Shown: positions 8,979 to 17,397, numbered from the stretch's first letter. The stretch is 40,515 nucleotides of DNA from Teichococcus vastitatis (GCF_003604215.1 NZ_QXGS01000027.1:1-40515), one strand, 5' to 3'. Numbers and translations: made by a program. Notes: generated by a model not told the origin, from the letters alone.

Positions 8979-10003
8979 ATGGATCTGCTGGAGATCCGCT
9001 ATTTCCTGGAGGTCGCCGCCGCCGGCAGCCTATCGCGCGCGGCCGTGCGGCTGGGGGTGAGCCAGCCTGCGCTGAGCCGGCAGATCGGCCGGCGGAGGCC
9101 GAGCTGCGCGTGCCGCTCTTCTACCGGCATGGCCGCGGCGTCTCGCTCACCGCGGCAGGGCAGCGCTTCCTGGAGGTGGGCCAGGGCGTCGTGCAGCAGC
9201 TTTCCGACGTGCGGGAGGAGCTGGCCGCCGGCGCACCGGACGCGGTGGGCCAGGTGACGCTCGGCATCCCGCCCTCGCTCTCGGCCAGCATGGGGGCCGA
9301 CCTGGCGCTGCGCTTTGCCGCCGAGTTCCCGCGCGCCCGGCTGCGCATCCGCGAGGCCTTCAGCGCCGTGCTGTTGGAATGGACCGAGGCGCAGCGTATC
9401 GACCTCGCCGTGCTCTACGACGCCCGCAGCAGCCCGAGCCTGATCGCCACGCCGCTGTTGCTGGAAGACCTGTTCCTCATCGAACCGCCCGGGGCGAAGC
9501 CTGGCCCGCCGGTGCGGCTGACCGAGCTGGCGGGGCAGGACTGCGTGCTGCCCGGGCCGGAGAACGGGTTGCGGCGGGTGCTGGATTCCGCCTGCGCCGC
9601 CGAAGGCGTGCGCCCATGTGTGCTGACCGAGGTGGATTGCGTCGCCGCGCTGAAGCAGCTGGTGGAGCGCGGCGTCGGCACCACCGTGCTGCCTTTCGGC
9701 GCCGTGCATCGCGAGGTGAAGGACCGGCGGCTGCGCGTGCGCCGCTTCGCCTCGCCTGCCATGCGGGCGCTGCTGGTCATCGCCACGCCCTCCAACAAGC
9801 CGGTGACGCCGCTGGTGCGCGCGGCGGTGCGGATCATCCAGGCGGAGGTGGAGCGGCTGGTGCCGCTTGACGTGCTGCGCGGCGTGACGCGCAACCCCGA
9901 CGGCTCGCTGCTGCGCCCGCGCCAGGGCGGTGGGCCGGATGGTGGCGCGGCGGAGGGTGGCGCAGCCGGCGGCCCGTCCAGAAGCGGGGCCGGGGAACCC
10001 TGA
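8979..10003 (+). pseudogene. LysR-family regulator with 1-nt frameshift
   Basis: The frame from ATG 8979 (GGGAGG site 8965-8970) encodes a clear LysR helix-turn-helix: MDLLEIRYFLEVAAAGSLS, then LGVSQPALSRQIG. At about 9091-9096 the DNA reads CGGCGGAGGCC where CGGCTGGAGGCC would be expected for RLEAELRVPLFYRHGRG, so one base seems to be missing. The rest of the protein (AELRVPLFYRHGRGVSLTAAG through an effector domain ending at 10003) lies in the next frame. The restored product would be about 341 aa, with an unusual Gly-rich tail. Either the regulator is dead or the base is a sequencing error. It is divergent from the E1-mct-mcd operon, which it would normally control, and a related intact LysR gene lies at 15543-16487. 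Confidence 0.85.
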
Positions 10004-10030
10004 CGCCGACGGCCCGCCTTCTCGCATCGC

Positions 10031-10049
10031 GGTTATAGCTGATATCACC
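10031..10049. promoter_or_regulatory. Putative LysR operator upstream of the FAD-linked oxidase gene
   Basis: GGTTATAGCTGATATCACC is an interrupted palindrome lying about 185 bp upstream of the ATG at 10233. Its reverse complement contains TATCAGCTATA, identical to 15522-15532, and AGCTATAACC, identical to 8914-8923. It is therefore the best link between the other two sites and a candidate binding site for one or both LysR proteins. Confidence 0.55.
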
Positions 10050-10232
10050 TTGCCGGGATGGGAACCCCCGGCGACGTTCAGGATGATGTCGGGCCTTGGG
10101 TGCACCCGGCCTGCCTGCTGCATAGGCCGCGCCCGTGCTGGCGACCACCCCGGTCCCGGGGCATGTCCGCCGACCCGGGAAGAAAGGCGGCCCAGCCGCC
10201 GCGCCCGCTCCATGAGGAGGAACTGACGAACC

Positions 10233-11720
10233 ATGCCGGACACTCTTCCCGCGCCCGCCGGCACCCGGCCGCGCCGATGCCTGCTGGCCGATCCGGCGCG
10301 CTTCGTACAGGAGGTGCTGGAGCCGGTGCGCGCCATCGTCGGCGAGCGCGGCCTCGTCACCGACCGCGCGGCAATGCAGCCGATGATGCTGGCTTGGCGC
10401 GACAACTGGCAGGGCCGGGTGCCGCTGGTTGTCATGCCCGCCAGCACGGAGGAGATGGCGGCGGTGGTGGCCCTTTGCGCCCGCACCGGCACGCCCATCG
10501 TGCCGCAGGGCGGCAACACTGGCCTGACCGGCGCCAGCCAGCCTCATGACGACGACACGGAGATCCTGGTCTCCACCCGGCGGATGAACCGCATCCGCGA
10601 GATCGATCCCGACAACGACACCATCACCGTCGATGCCGGGGTGGTGCTGCAGACTATCCAGGAAACGGCGCGGGCACATGGGCGCCTTTTTCCGCTGAGC
10701 CTCGGCGCGGAGGGCAGTTGCCAGATCGGCGGCAACCTTTCCACCAATGCGGGCGGCGTGCAGGCGCTGCGCTACGGCACGGCGCGAGCCCTGGTGGCGG
10801 GGCTGGAGGTGGTGCTGCCCGATGGACAGGTGTGGAACGGACTGCGCGGCCTGCGCAAGGACAATGCCGGGTACGACCTCAAGCAGCTCTTCATCGGCGC
10901 CGAAGGCACACTCGGCATCATCACCGCCGCCACCCTGAAGCTGCTGCCGCTGCCCACCGCCTCGGCCACCGCCCTCCTGGCCACGCCCTCGCCCGCCCAG
11001 GCAGTGGCCTGGCTGCGCCGCGCCAAGTCGCTGCTCGGCGAGAACATCACCACCATGGAGTTGATGGAGCGCCGTTGCGTCGACATCGCCATGCGTCACA
11101 ACAGCGCCATCCGCGACCCGCTGGAGGCGCGGCACGACTGGTACCTGTTAGTGGAGATCGCCGACCAGGGCGCGCAGGCGGCGCTGGAGGCGCGTCTGCT
11201 CGCCGCGGTTGAGGCGGGGCTGGAGAATGGCGAGTTGCTGGACGGCACCATCGCCTGCTCGGCCGAGCAGGCGGCGGGCATCCGCCGGATCCGCGAGGGC
11301 GCGCCGGAGGGGCAGCGGCTGGAGGGCGCCTCCTACAAGCACGACGTTTCGGTGCCGGTCTCGCAGGTGCCGCGCTTCATCGCGGAGGCGGACGCGGCGC
11401 TGGCGGCGCGCTTCCCCGGCATCCGCTCCTTCGCCTTCGGGCATCTGGGCGACGGCAACATCCACTACAACCCGATCCAGGCCGAGGGCGGGGATAGGGC
11501 ACTCTGGCAGAGCTACCTGCCCGAGGTGAACCTGATCGTGCACGACATCGTGGCACGCCTCGGCGGCTCCATCACCGCCGAGCACGGCATCGGCCGGCTG
11601 CGCATCAACGAGGTGCCGCGCTACAAGAGCGCGGTGGAGATGGAGATGATGCGGCGGCTGAAGCAGTGCTTCGATCCGCAGGACCTGATGAACCCGGGCA
11701 AACTGCTGACTGACAGGTGA
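10233..11720 (+). CDS. FAD-linked oxidase of the D-2-hydroxyglutarate dehydrogenase type
   Basis: This 495-aa flavoprotein has the VAO-type FAD domain: PQGGNTGLTGAS (91-102), SLGAEGSCQIGGNLSTNAGG (156-175), and LRKDNAGYDLKQLFIGAEGT. The C-terminal domain has the metal-site motifs GHLGDGNIHYN (413-423) and TAEHGIG (458-464). This combination is typical of D-2-hydroxyglutarate dehydrogenases and relatives in the GlcD/D-lactate family, which oxidise D-2-hydroxy acids to 2-oxo acids and pass electrons to the quinone pool through ETF or directly. AGGAGG at 10215-10220 precedes the ATG. Its position beside the E1 operon and the shared operator suggest that it supplies the 2-oxo acid to E1 (inference). 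Glycolate or D-lactate as substrate cannot be excluded. Confidence 0.88.
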   Translation: MPDTLPAPAGTRPRRCLLADPARFVQEVLEPVRAIVGERGLVTDRAAMQPMMLAWRDNWQGRVPLVVMPASTEEMAAVVALCARTGTPIVPQGGNTGLTGASQPHDDDTEILVSTRRMNRIREIDPDNDTITVDAGVVLQTIQETARAHGRLFPLSLGAEGSCQIGGNLSTNAGGVQALRYGTARALVAGLEVVLPDGQVWNGLRGLRKDNAGYDLKQLFIGAEGTLGIITAATLKLLPLPTASATALLATPSPAQAVAWLRRAKSLLGENITTMELMERRCVDIAMRHNSAIRDPLEARHDWYLLVEIADQGAQAALEARLLAAVEAGLENGELLDGTIACSAEQAAGIRRIREGAPEGQRLEGASYKHDVSVPVSQVPRFIAEADAALAARFPGIRSFAFGHLGDGNIHYNPIQAEGGDRALWQSYLPEVNLIVHDIVARLGGSITAEHGIGRLRINEVPRYKSAVEMEMMRRLKQCFDPQDLMNPGKLLTDR

Positions 11721-11811
11721 ACCAAGGAAGAGTAAATCCTCCCCCCCGGCACCCTCTTTTTTCGTCCCGACTTGATGGCCGGGATTAGGAACGGCCTCGC
11801 CGCAGGGAAGG

Positions 11812-12789
11812 CTATTCTAGACGGAGGCCCGCTTCCCGCACCACGCGCGCCAGGGTTTCCACGTCCCGCCGCGCCATGGCGTCCATCTCCGTCACCGTCA
11901 GCGGCTTCAGCACCACGCCGGAGGCGGCGGCGACCTCCTGCACCTTAGGGCTCTGCGTCGCCGCGCGCAGGGCGGCGTTGAGCTTCTCAATCACTGCCGC
12001 CGGCGTGCCGGCGGGCGCGAAGACCGCGAACCAGGCATCCACCGTGTAGCCTGGCAGCCCGGCCTCCGCGGTGGTCGGCACATCGGGCAGGGCCGGCAGG
12101 CGGGCGTCGCTCGCCACAGCCAGGGCCTTGATCTGCCCGCCCTTGAGCAGCGACATGGCCGAGGATGGGGTGGTGATGAAGATGTCCACGCGCCCACCCA
12201 CCACATCCTGCAACGCCGGCGCGGCGCCACGGTAGGGCACGTGCAGCATGGCCGCGCCGACCCGCTGCGCCAGTTGCAACCCACCGATGTTCTGGATCGA
12301 CCCCGTGCCGGCTGAGGCATAGGTGACGCGGCCGGGGTTCTCCCGGATGTGCGCCACCAGCTCGGCCAGGCTGCTCACCGATATGCCGGGGCCTGCGAAG
12401 ATAACATGCGGCGCCAGGGTGGCCATGCCCACGGCGGCGAGGTCGCGGTTTGGGTCCCAGCCGGCATCCGGCTGCAGGGCGGTATTGGCGCCGTGATAGC
12501 CGGAATACTGCAGCAGCAGCGTATAGCCATCCGGCTTGGCGCGGGCGGCGGCCAGGATCCCCACATTGCCGTTGCCGCCCGAGCGGTTCTCGATCACCAC
12601 CGGCTGCCCGAGCGCCTGCCCCAGCGCCTCCTGGAACAGCCGGGCGGCGAAATCGGTGCCCCCGCCGGGTGGGTTGGGCACGATCAGCGTGATGGGCCGG
12701 CTCGGCCATCCGGCCTCGGCCTGCGCATGTGCCTGGCCCGCAGCGGCAAGCCCCGTCATCGCCAGCAATAGGCGGCGTGTGATCTCCAT
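11812..12789 (-). CDS. Bug/TctC-family periplasmic solute receptor (2)
   Basis: This 325-aa TTT receptor starts at the ATG 12789, which has a GGAGGAA site just upstream; the open frame running further upstream is a shadow of the dehydrogenase gene. It has a signal peptide (RRLLLAMTGLAAAGQAHAQA), then WPSRPITLIVPNPPGGGTD, ENRSGGNGNVG, KPDGYTL and LHVPYRGAAPALQDVVGGRVD. It is the last gene of the operon, 56 bp after the 2-hydroxyacid dehydrogenase gene, and probably captures the hydroxy- or oxo-acid that the operon metabolises. No TctA or TctB genes accompany it. Confidence 0.92.
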   Translation of the reverse strand: MEITRRLLLAMTGLAAAGQAHAQAEAGWPSRPITLIVPNPPGGGTDFAARLFQEALGQALGQPVVIENRSGGNGNVGILAAARAKPDGYTLLLQYSGYHGANTALQPDAGWDPNRDLAAVGMATLAPHVIFAGPGISVSSLAELVAHIRENPGRVTYASAGTGSIQNIGGLQLAQRVGAAMLHVPYRGAAPALQDVVGGRVDIFITTPSSAMSLLKGGQIKALAVASDARLPALPDVPTTAEAGLPGYTVDAWFAVFAPAGTPAAVIEKLNAALRAATQSPKVQEVAAASGVVLKPLTVTEMDAMARRDVETLARVVREAGLRLE

Positions 12790-12845
12790 GATGCGTTCCT
12801 CCGAGTTTTCTTTGTTCTGCGCGTCGTCCGGTAGCAGGCCGCCGT

Positions 12846-13811
12846 TCAGCCAGGCGCCGGCTCCGACAGGTTGATCGGCCGGCCAGCCTCGAAGGCGAGG
12901 ATCTGCTCCACCCCCGTGTCGTAGAGCATCTCGTAGGCGGCTTCCTCGACATAGCCGAGATGCGGCGTGCAGAGCGCGTTGGGCAGCGCCAGCAGCGGGT
13001 GGCGTCCGCCCAGCACCGGCTCCTCCTCGTAAACATCGACGGCGGCTCGACCGGGCCGGCCCCGGCGCAGCGCCGCCTCCAGCGCGCCGGCCTCGATGAT
13101 CTGCGCCCGGCTGGTGTTGACCAGCAGTGCCGTGGGCTTCATCCGTGCGAGGTCGGCCGCCGTCACCATGCCTCGCGTTTCCGGCGTCAGGCGGATGTGC
13201 AGCGAGAGCACATCGCTCTCCGCGAAGAAGCTGTCGCGACTTTCCGCGATGGCGTAGCCGGCGGCGCGGGCGCGCTCCCGCGTGCCGTGGCGGCCCCAGC
13301 ACAGGATTCGCATGCCGAAGGCGTCGCCTACCCGCGCCACGCGGCCGCCGATCCGCCCGAGGCCGTAGAGGCCCAGCACCCGCCCGGACACCCCGGTGCC
13401 GACGCTGCCCTGCCATTGCCCGTTCCGCAGCCGCTGCACCTCCTCCGGGATGTGCCGCAGTGCCGCCAGGATCAGCGCCCAGGTCAGCTCCGCCGTCGCC
13501 TCCGGCCCGCCGCCGCCGCCGGCGCAGACGGTGACACCGAGCGACCGGCAGGCGGCGACGTCGATATGATCGACGTTGCGCCCCGTCTGACTGATCAGCC
13601 GCAGCCGGGGCAGGCGCTCCAGGATGGCGCGGGGCAGGGCGGTGCGCTGCTGGGTGAGCAGCACGGCCTCGGCGCCCGAGAGGCGCGCGACCAGTTCCTC
13701 TGCATCGCGCGGTGCGTCGTGAAAGATGTCCAACGCGTGGCCCTGCAGCTTCGCGGAGCAGCGCAGCTTGGCGAAGGCGCGCGGATAGTCATCGAGGATG
13801 ACGATGCGCAT
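12846..13811 (-). CDS. D-isomer-specific 2-hydroxyacid dehydrogenase
   Basis: This 321-aa NAD(P)-dependent enzyme interconverts 2-oxo and D-2-hydroxy acids. The Rossmann motif GLYGLGRIG is at 147-155. The catalytic triad of the family is in place: R235 (NTSRAQ), a Glu in YEEEP (261-265) and H284 (CTPHLG). A poly-Gly stretch, CAGGGGGPEATAELTWAL, stands where most members have xxGxNxxxVAEL, so Gly/Pro replaces the usual Asn and the substrate loop may be unusual. The ATG at 13811 lies 11 bp after the ThDP enzyme stop, indicating tight co-transcription. The substrate is unknown. Confidence 0.88.
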   Translation of the reverse strand: MRIVILDDYPRAFAKLRCSAKLQGHALDIFHDAPRDAEELVARLSGAEAVLLTQQRTALPRAILERLPRLRLISQTGRNVDHIDVAACRSLGVTVCAGGGGGPEATAELTWALILAALRHIPEEVQRLRNGQWQGSVGTGVSGRVLGLYGLGRIGGRVARVGDAFGMRILCWGRHGTRERARAAGYAIAESRDSFFAESDVLSLHIRLTPETRGMVTAADLARMKPTALLVNTSRAQIIEAGALEAALRRGRPGRAAVDVYEEEPVLGGRHPLLALPNALCTPHLGYVEEAAYEMLYDTGVEQILAFEAGRPINLSEPAPG

Positions 13812-13822
13812 GCGGGTGCTCC

Positions 13823-15481
13823 TCAGCCCTCCGCCGCCTCGAGCATCGGCCGCGCCGCGCCGCGCGGCAGCACCGCCCGCAGCGAGGTGCGCACCACCGC
13901 GACCAGCGGCCCCGGTGCGCGCAGCGCCGCCTCCAGTGCCGGCAAGTCGGCCGCGCTGTCCACCCGCAGCAGCGGCGCGCCAAAGGCGGCGCACCAGGCG
14001 CCGAGATCCGGATTGGCGAGGTCGGTGCCGGAGACGCGGCCGGGGTGCCGCCGCTCCTGGTGGATGCGGATGGAGGCGTAGCTGCCATTGTCGGACAGCA
14101 GCAGCTTGATCGGCAGGCCGCGCGCCATGCCGACGGCCAGCTCGCTGCCGGTCATCAGCGCGCCGCCATCGCCGACCGCGCAGATCACCGTGCGCTCCGG
14201 GTGGCGCAGGGCCGCGGCCACCGCCGCCGGCACGCCGAAGCCCATGGCACCCGAGATCGGCGCCAACAGGCGCTGTGGCGGGTGCCAGGCCAGCTTGCGG
14301 TAAAAGGGCGCGGCAAAGGTGCCGGCATCCAGTGTGACGATGGCGTCGGACGGCGCGCAAGCGCCCACCAGCTGCGCCACGCGCAGAAAGGGCAGGCCGT
14401 CCGGGAAATCTTCGGCCGTGGCGCGGCTATCCGCCTCCTGGAGCTGCCGCAGGCGGCCGTTCCAGGCGTCGCGGCCGGGCGGCGTGGCGGGGGCCTCGGC
14501 GGCGAGAGCCGCCAGCACGGTGGGGGCCTCGGCAGCGATGGCCAGCTCAGCCGGAAACAGCCAGCCCAGGAAGCGCGGGTCGGCGCAGACATGCACCAGC
14601 CGTTGCCCCGGCGCGGGCCAGCTATAGCCCTGGGTGGTGATGTCGGTCAGCCGCGTGCCGAGGGCGAGCACCAGGTCAGCCTCGGCAAAGGCATCGCGCT
14701 GCGCGTCCGGATTGCGCAGGCCGAGATCGCCCGCGTAGAGCGGGTGGCTGTTAGGGAACAGGTCCTGCCGGCGGAAGGAAACCGCCACGGGAAGCCGCCA
14801 TGCCTCGGCGAAGGCCCGCAGCGCCTCGCGCCCGCTAGGCACGTCCAGCCCGTGCCCGGCCAGCAGGATCGGCCGCTCGGCGCGGCGCAGCAGCCCGGCC
14901 AGCTCGGCCGTGATCGCCGCCGGCGGGGCGGTTCCGGCGAGGCGGGTGGGCGGCAGGGCGGCGGCGGCGCAGGGCGCGGCCAGCACGTCCTCCGGCAGGG
15001 AAAGCACCACCGGCCCCGGCACGCCCTGGGTCGCCATGTTCCAGGCGCGGGCGGCGAGTTCTGGCACCTCGTCCGGGTGCGTGGCCTCGCCGACCCATTT
15101 GACAATGCCGCCAAACATCGCTGCGTAATCGATCTCCTGAAAGGCGCGGCGGCGCAGGTCGCGCTTCTCCACCTGACCAATCAGCAGGATCAGCGGCACG
15201 GCGTCCTGCTCGGCGGTGTGCAGCGCGATGCCCGCGTTGCAGGCGCCCGGCCCGCGCGAGACCAGCACGATGCCGGGCCGCCCGGTGAGCTTGGCATCGG
15301 CCACCGCCATGAAGCCCGCGCCGCCCTCTTGGCGGCAGGTCACGAGGTCGATCGACGGATGCGCGTGCAGTGCGTCGAGCAGCGCGATGTAGGATTCTCC
15401 CGGCACGCAGAAGGCGCGGTCGGCCCCGCGCGTGGCCAGGGTGTCGAGGAGGATCTCGGCGGCGGTCTTGGCATTTCCCAT
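13823..15481 (-). CDS. Thiamine-diphosphate-dependent enzyme, acetolactate synthase/decarboxylase superfamily
   Basis: This 552-aa protein has the three-domain plan of acetolactate synthase-like enzymes. The N-terminal Pyr domain carries the catalytic E52 in CRQEGGAGFMA. The central domain follows, and the C-terminal PP domain has the ThDP motif GDG (437-439) with N465 exactly 25 residues on. The protein starts VPGESYIALLDAL, as in many uncharacterised homologues annotated as acetolactate synthase. The FAD-binding residues of true AHAS cannot be judged here, and there is no regulatory-subunit (ilvN) gene nearby, so a biosynthetic role is unlikely. Being followed by a D-2-hydroxyacid dehydrogenase and a Bug receptor points to 2-oxo acid decarboxylation or ligation in a catabolic route. 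It is first in the operon, divergent from LysR 15543-16487. Confidence 0.83.
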   Translation of the reverse strand: MGNAKTAAEILLDTLATRGADRAFCVPGESYIALLDALHAHPSIDLVTCRQEGGAGFMAVADAKLTGRPGIVLVSRGPGACNAGIALHTAEQDAVPLILLIGQVEKRDLRRRAFQEIDYAAMFGGIVKWVGEATHPDEVPELAARAWNMATQGVPGPVVLSLPEDVLAAPCAAAALPPTRLAGTAPPAAITAELAGLLRRAERPILLAGHGLDVPSGREALRAFAEAWRLPVAVSFRRQDLFPNSHPLYAGDLGLRNPDAQRDAFAEADLVLALGTRLTDITTQGYSWPAPGQRLVHVCADPRFLGWLFPAELAIAAEAPTVLAALAAEAPATPPGRDAWNGRLRQLQEADSRATAEDFPDGLPFLRVAQLVGACAPSDAIVTLDAGTFAAPFYRKLAWHPPQRLLAPISGAMGFGVPAAVAAALRHPERTVICAVGDGGALMTGSELAVGMARGLPIKLLLSDNGSYASIRIHQERRHPGRVSGTDLANPDLGAWCAAFGAPLLRVDSAADLPALEAALRAPGPLVAVVRTSLRAVLPRGAARPMLEAAEG

Positions 15482-15520
15482 GCCGGATGGATAGCGCGGC
15501 AGCGCATGCGCCTGCTTGCA

Positions 15521-15537
15521 GTATCAGCTATAGCTAC
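15521..15537. promoter_or_regulatory. Putative LysR operator in the ThDP-enzyme/lysR intergenic region
   Basis: GTATCAGCTATAGCTAC lies in the 61-bp gap between divergent start codons (15481 and 15543). TATCAGCTATA is shared exactly with the reverse complement of 10031-10049, and AGCTATAGCT within it is a perfect palindrome. Binding only 6 bp before the LysR start would fit autorepression together with control of the divergent operon. Confidence 0.55.
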
Positions 15538-15542
15538 AGGCT

Positions 15543-16487
15543 ATGGACCAGACGCGCCTCCGCTCCCTGCTGGCGATCGCCGAGCATGGCGGCTTCGGCC
15601 GGGCGGCGGCGGCGCTCGGCCTCGCCCAGCCGAGCCTGTCGCGGCAGATCGCGCTGCTGGAGCAGGAGGTGGGCCGGCCGCTGCTTTACCGCCATGGCCG
15701 CGGCGCCCGGCTGACGGAGGACGGGCAGCGCCTGGCGGACGCTGCGCGTCCGCTGCTCACGGGGCTGGCGAACCTGGCCTCGGCGCTGGACGACCCGGTG
15801 CCGCGCGGTCAGGTGGTGCTGGGCGTGCCCACCTTCATGTCCGTGCATCTGGCCGGGTCCATCTTCGGCGAACTCCGGCAGCGATATCCCCAGCTGCATA
15901 TCCGTCTCGTCGATGGGTTCAGCGGCTTCATCAATCAATGGCTGACCGAAGGCCGGCTTGACATCGCGATCCTCTACGACAGCCAGCGCAGCCGGGCGAT
16001 CATGGCGGAGGTGCTCGCGGAGGAAGATCTGCTGCTCTTCGCCCACCGGCGTCGCGCTCGTGATCTTCGGGGAGAGGGATTGGAACAGGACCCTGTTCCG
16101 GTTTCTGCCCTGGCAGAGCTTCAGCTCATCCTGCCGGATCAGCAGCACGGGCTCCGCCGCGCGCTGCATCGGGCTGGCGCGCATCCTGATCCGGCACTCC
16201 TGCTCGAGGTAGACAGCTTGGCTGCCATTCGCACCCTGGTCGAGCACGGCCTTGGCTGGAGCGTGCTGCCGCGCGCCGCGCTGACGCAGGAGGCTGCGAA
16301 GCGGTGCTACATCTTGCGCGATCTTGGCGCGCCGCCGTTACGGGTACGGCTGATGGTGGCGGTCAGCCCGGCGCGAGGCATGACGCCCGCCCTGCGTGCC
16401 GTACTGGCGCATCTGCACGCCATGGTGGCTCGGCTGCAGAAGCGCGGCATCATGTCGGCGCCGGCTGCCCGCGCAAGGCAGAACTAG
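15543..16487 (+). CDS. LysR-family transcriptional regulator
   Basis: This 314-aa intact LysR protein has its helix-turn-helix near the N-terminus (MDQTRLRSLLAIAEHGGFG, LGLAQPSLSRQIALLEQEVG) and the linker PLLYRHGRGARLTEDGQ, followed by an effector-binding domain (VVLGVPTFMSVHLAG, DIAILYD, ILPDQQHGLRR, EHGLGWSVLP). Its closest relative in the window is the frameshifted LysR at 8979-10003: PALSRQI versus PSLSRQI, both RHGRG, and matching effector segments. It is divergent from the ThDP-enzyme operon, its likely target. Because all three promoters share a motif, it may also control the block whose own regulator is broken (inference). Confidence 0.92.
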   Translation: MDQTRLRSLLAIAEHGGFGRAAAALGLAQPSLSRQIALLEQEVGRPLLYRHGRGARLTEDGQRLADAARPLLTGLANLASALDDPVPRGQVVLGVPTFMSVHLAGSIFGELRQRYPQLHIRLVDGFSGFINQWLTEGRLDIAILYDSQRSRAIMAEVLAEEDLLLFAHRRRARDLRGEGLEQDPVPVSALAELQLILPDQQHGLRRALHRAGAHPDPALLLEVDSLAAIRTLVEHGLGWSVLPRAALTQEAAKRCYILRDLGAPPLRVRLMVAVSPARGMTPALRAVLAHLHAMVARLQKRGIMSAPAARARQN

Positions 16488-16539
16488 AACTAACCCCGCT
16501 CCGGGCAACCAAGAGGCTGTTATGGAGTTGCGGCCAGAT

Positions 16540-17185
16540 CATGATCAAGTTGCGGGCCTGAATGCCCGCAAGCCTTACCCGCCTGACGCCTCAGGCGATG
16601 AATATGCGCTGGCTGCACCCTATCCGATGCTGATGCCCAGGGATGCCGGACGGCCAGCGGCGCTGGGCGGCGATCTGCCTGCAGGCGCGGCGCTGGTTGG
16701 CGGCGGACTGCTTCGGAGCAATGGCCGAGGAGCCGTGCAGAGGCCTTCGTCGCCGCTGGCCCTAAAGCCAGTTCTGCTGTTCTGCACGCTGCGCTCGTCA
16801 CCAGCCAGCCGTAACGGGGCGGGGTATGATGGCGCCAAGCGCCAGAAGGGACCGTAACTGCATCTGGCGATTGACTCGCAGAGTCACCTGCCGGCCTGCA
16901 TGTGACGCCTACCATTGCCGACAACCACGCCGAAATAGGATACTTTGCCCAGGAGTGCAGGCCTCCGCTGGCCAGCGTGTGCACCGGCCTATGTCGACCA
17001 GGGTTACACTGGCGCACGAGCGACCGAGGCTGCCAGGGTCCAAAGCATCGGGCTGGAGGTGGGTGATGCCTGAGGCCAAGGGTAGATTCGTGCTTCGATC
17101 GAACCGCTTTCCAGCGGGATTCGGCAGGACAGCGGGCATCACCAGCGTCGTCAGGGCCATGATCGGACCGCCTCGTTGTTAGACC
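16540..17185 (+). pseudogene. Decayed IS5-type transposase remnant
   Basis: Recognisable pieces of an IS5-family DDE transposase appear in order but in shifting frames: NARKPYPPDASGDEYALAAP from about 16560, WAAICLQARRWLAADCFGAM around 16665-16725, TLRSSPASRNGAGYDGAKRQ before 16850, LHLAIDSQSHLPA at about 16858-16900, and PEAKGRFVL near 17070-17095. Roughly 45 residues seem deleted between the first two pieces, and several stops interrupt the rest. No terminal repeats could be defined. The 16488-17224 interval between LysR and the plasmid origin holds nothing else recognisable. Confidence 0.75.
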
Positions 17186-17224
17186 CTGAGCAGTGCGACT
17201 CGCGGCAGCGATATCGCTTTGTCT

Positions 17225-17240
17225 GGACTTTGGGAGGGAA
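17225..17240 (+). repeat. Iteron-like repeat upstream of repA (1)
   Basis: GGACTTTGGGAGGGAA matches the GGACTCTGGGAG core found at 17379 and, inverted, downstream of repA. One position in the core differs. Confidence 0.5.
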
Positions 17241-17314
17241 CGCAGACCGTTTTGCGCTGGATGCCCGGGAGCGACGATCCCCAGCCGAGGCTGATCTCTA
17301 GGAGGCATCCCCTG

Positions 17315-17330
17315 GGTTCTGGGAGGAAAG
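17315..17330 (+). repeat. Iteron-like repeat upstream of repA (2)
   Basis: GGTTCTGGGAGGAAAG is a diverged copy of the GGACTCTGGGAG core in the same orientation. An AT-rich stretch (17336-17354) follows, as expected for an origin unwinding element, though this is only suggestive. Confidence 0.5.
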
Positions 17331-17378
17331 CCCCGATTTTGCCTTCTATAAAATCAACGGGTTGAACAGTTCTCCCCC

Positions 17379-17397
17379 GGACTCTGGGAGTGGAAAC
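17379..17397 (+). repeat. Iteron-like repeat upstream of repA (3)
   Basis: GGACTCTGGGAGTGGAAAC is the copy nearest to repA. It covers the in-frame GTG at 17390, one reason to prefer the later ATG as the repA start. Confidence 0.55.

Noticed and set aside
8999-11135. Long minus-strand open frames opposite LysR and the flavoenzyme
   Set aside because: They show no domain or ribosome-binding site and have the composition typical of antisense frames of GC-rich genes.
11812-13416. A 534-codon open frame with an N-terminal extension before the second Bug receptor
   Set aside because: The extension overlaps the 2-hydroxyacid dehydrogenase. A signal peptide and ribosome-binding site mark the start at 12789.
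14045-15961. A 638-codon plus-strand open frame
   Set aside because: It is antisense to the ThDP enzyme, has His/Arg/Gln-rich low-complexity composition, and overlaps the real LysR in another frame.
16520-17308. A 262-codon minus-strand open frame
   Set aside because: It overlies the plus-strand transposase fossil and has no recognisable features of its own.
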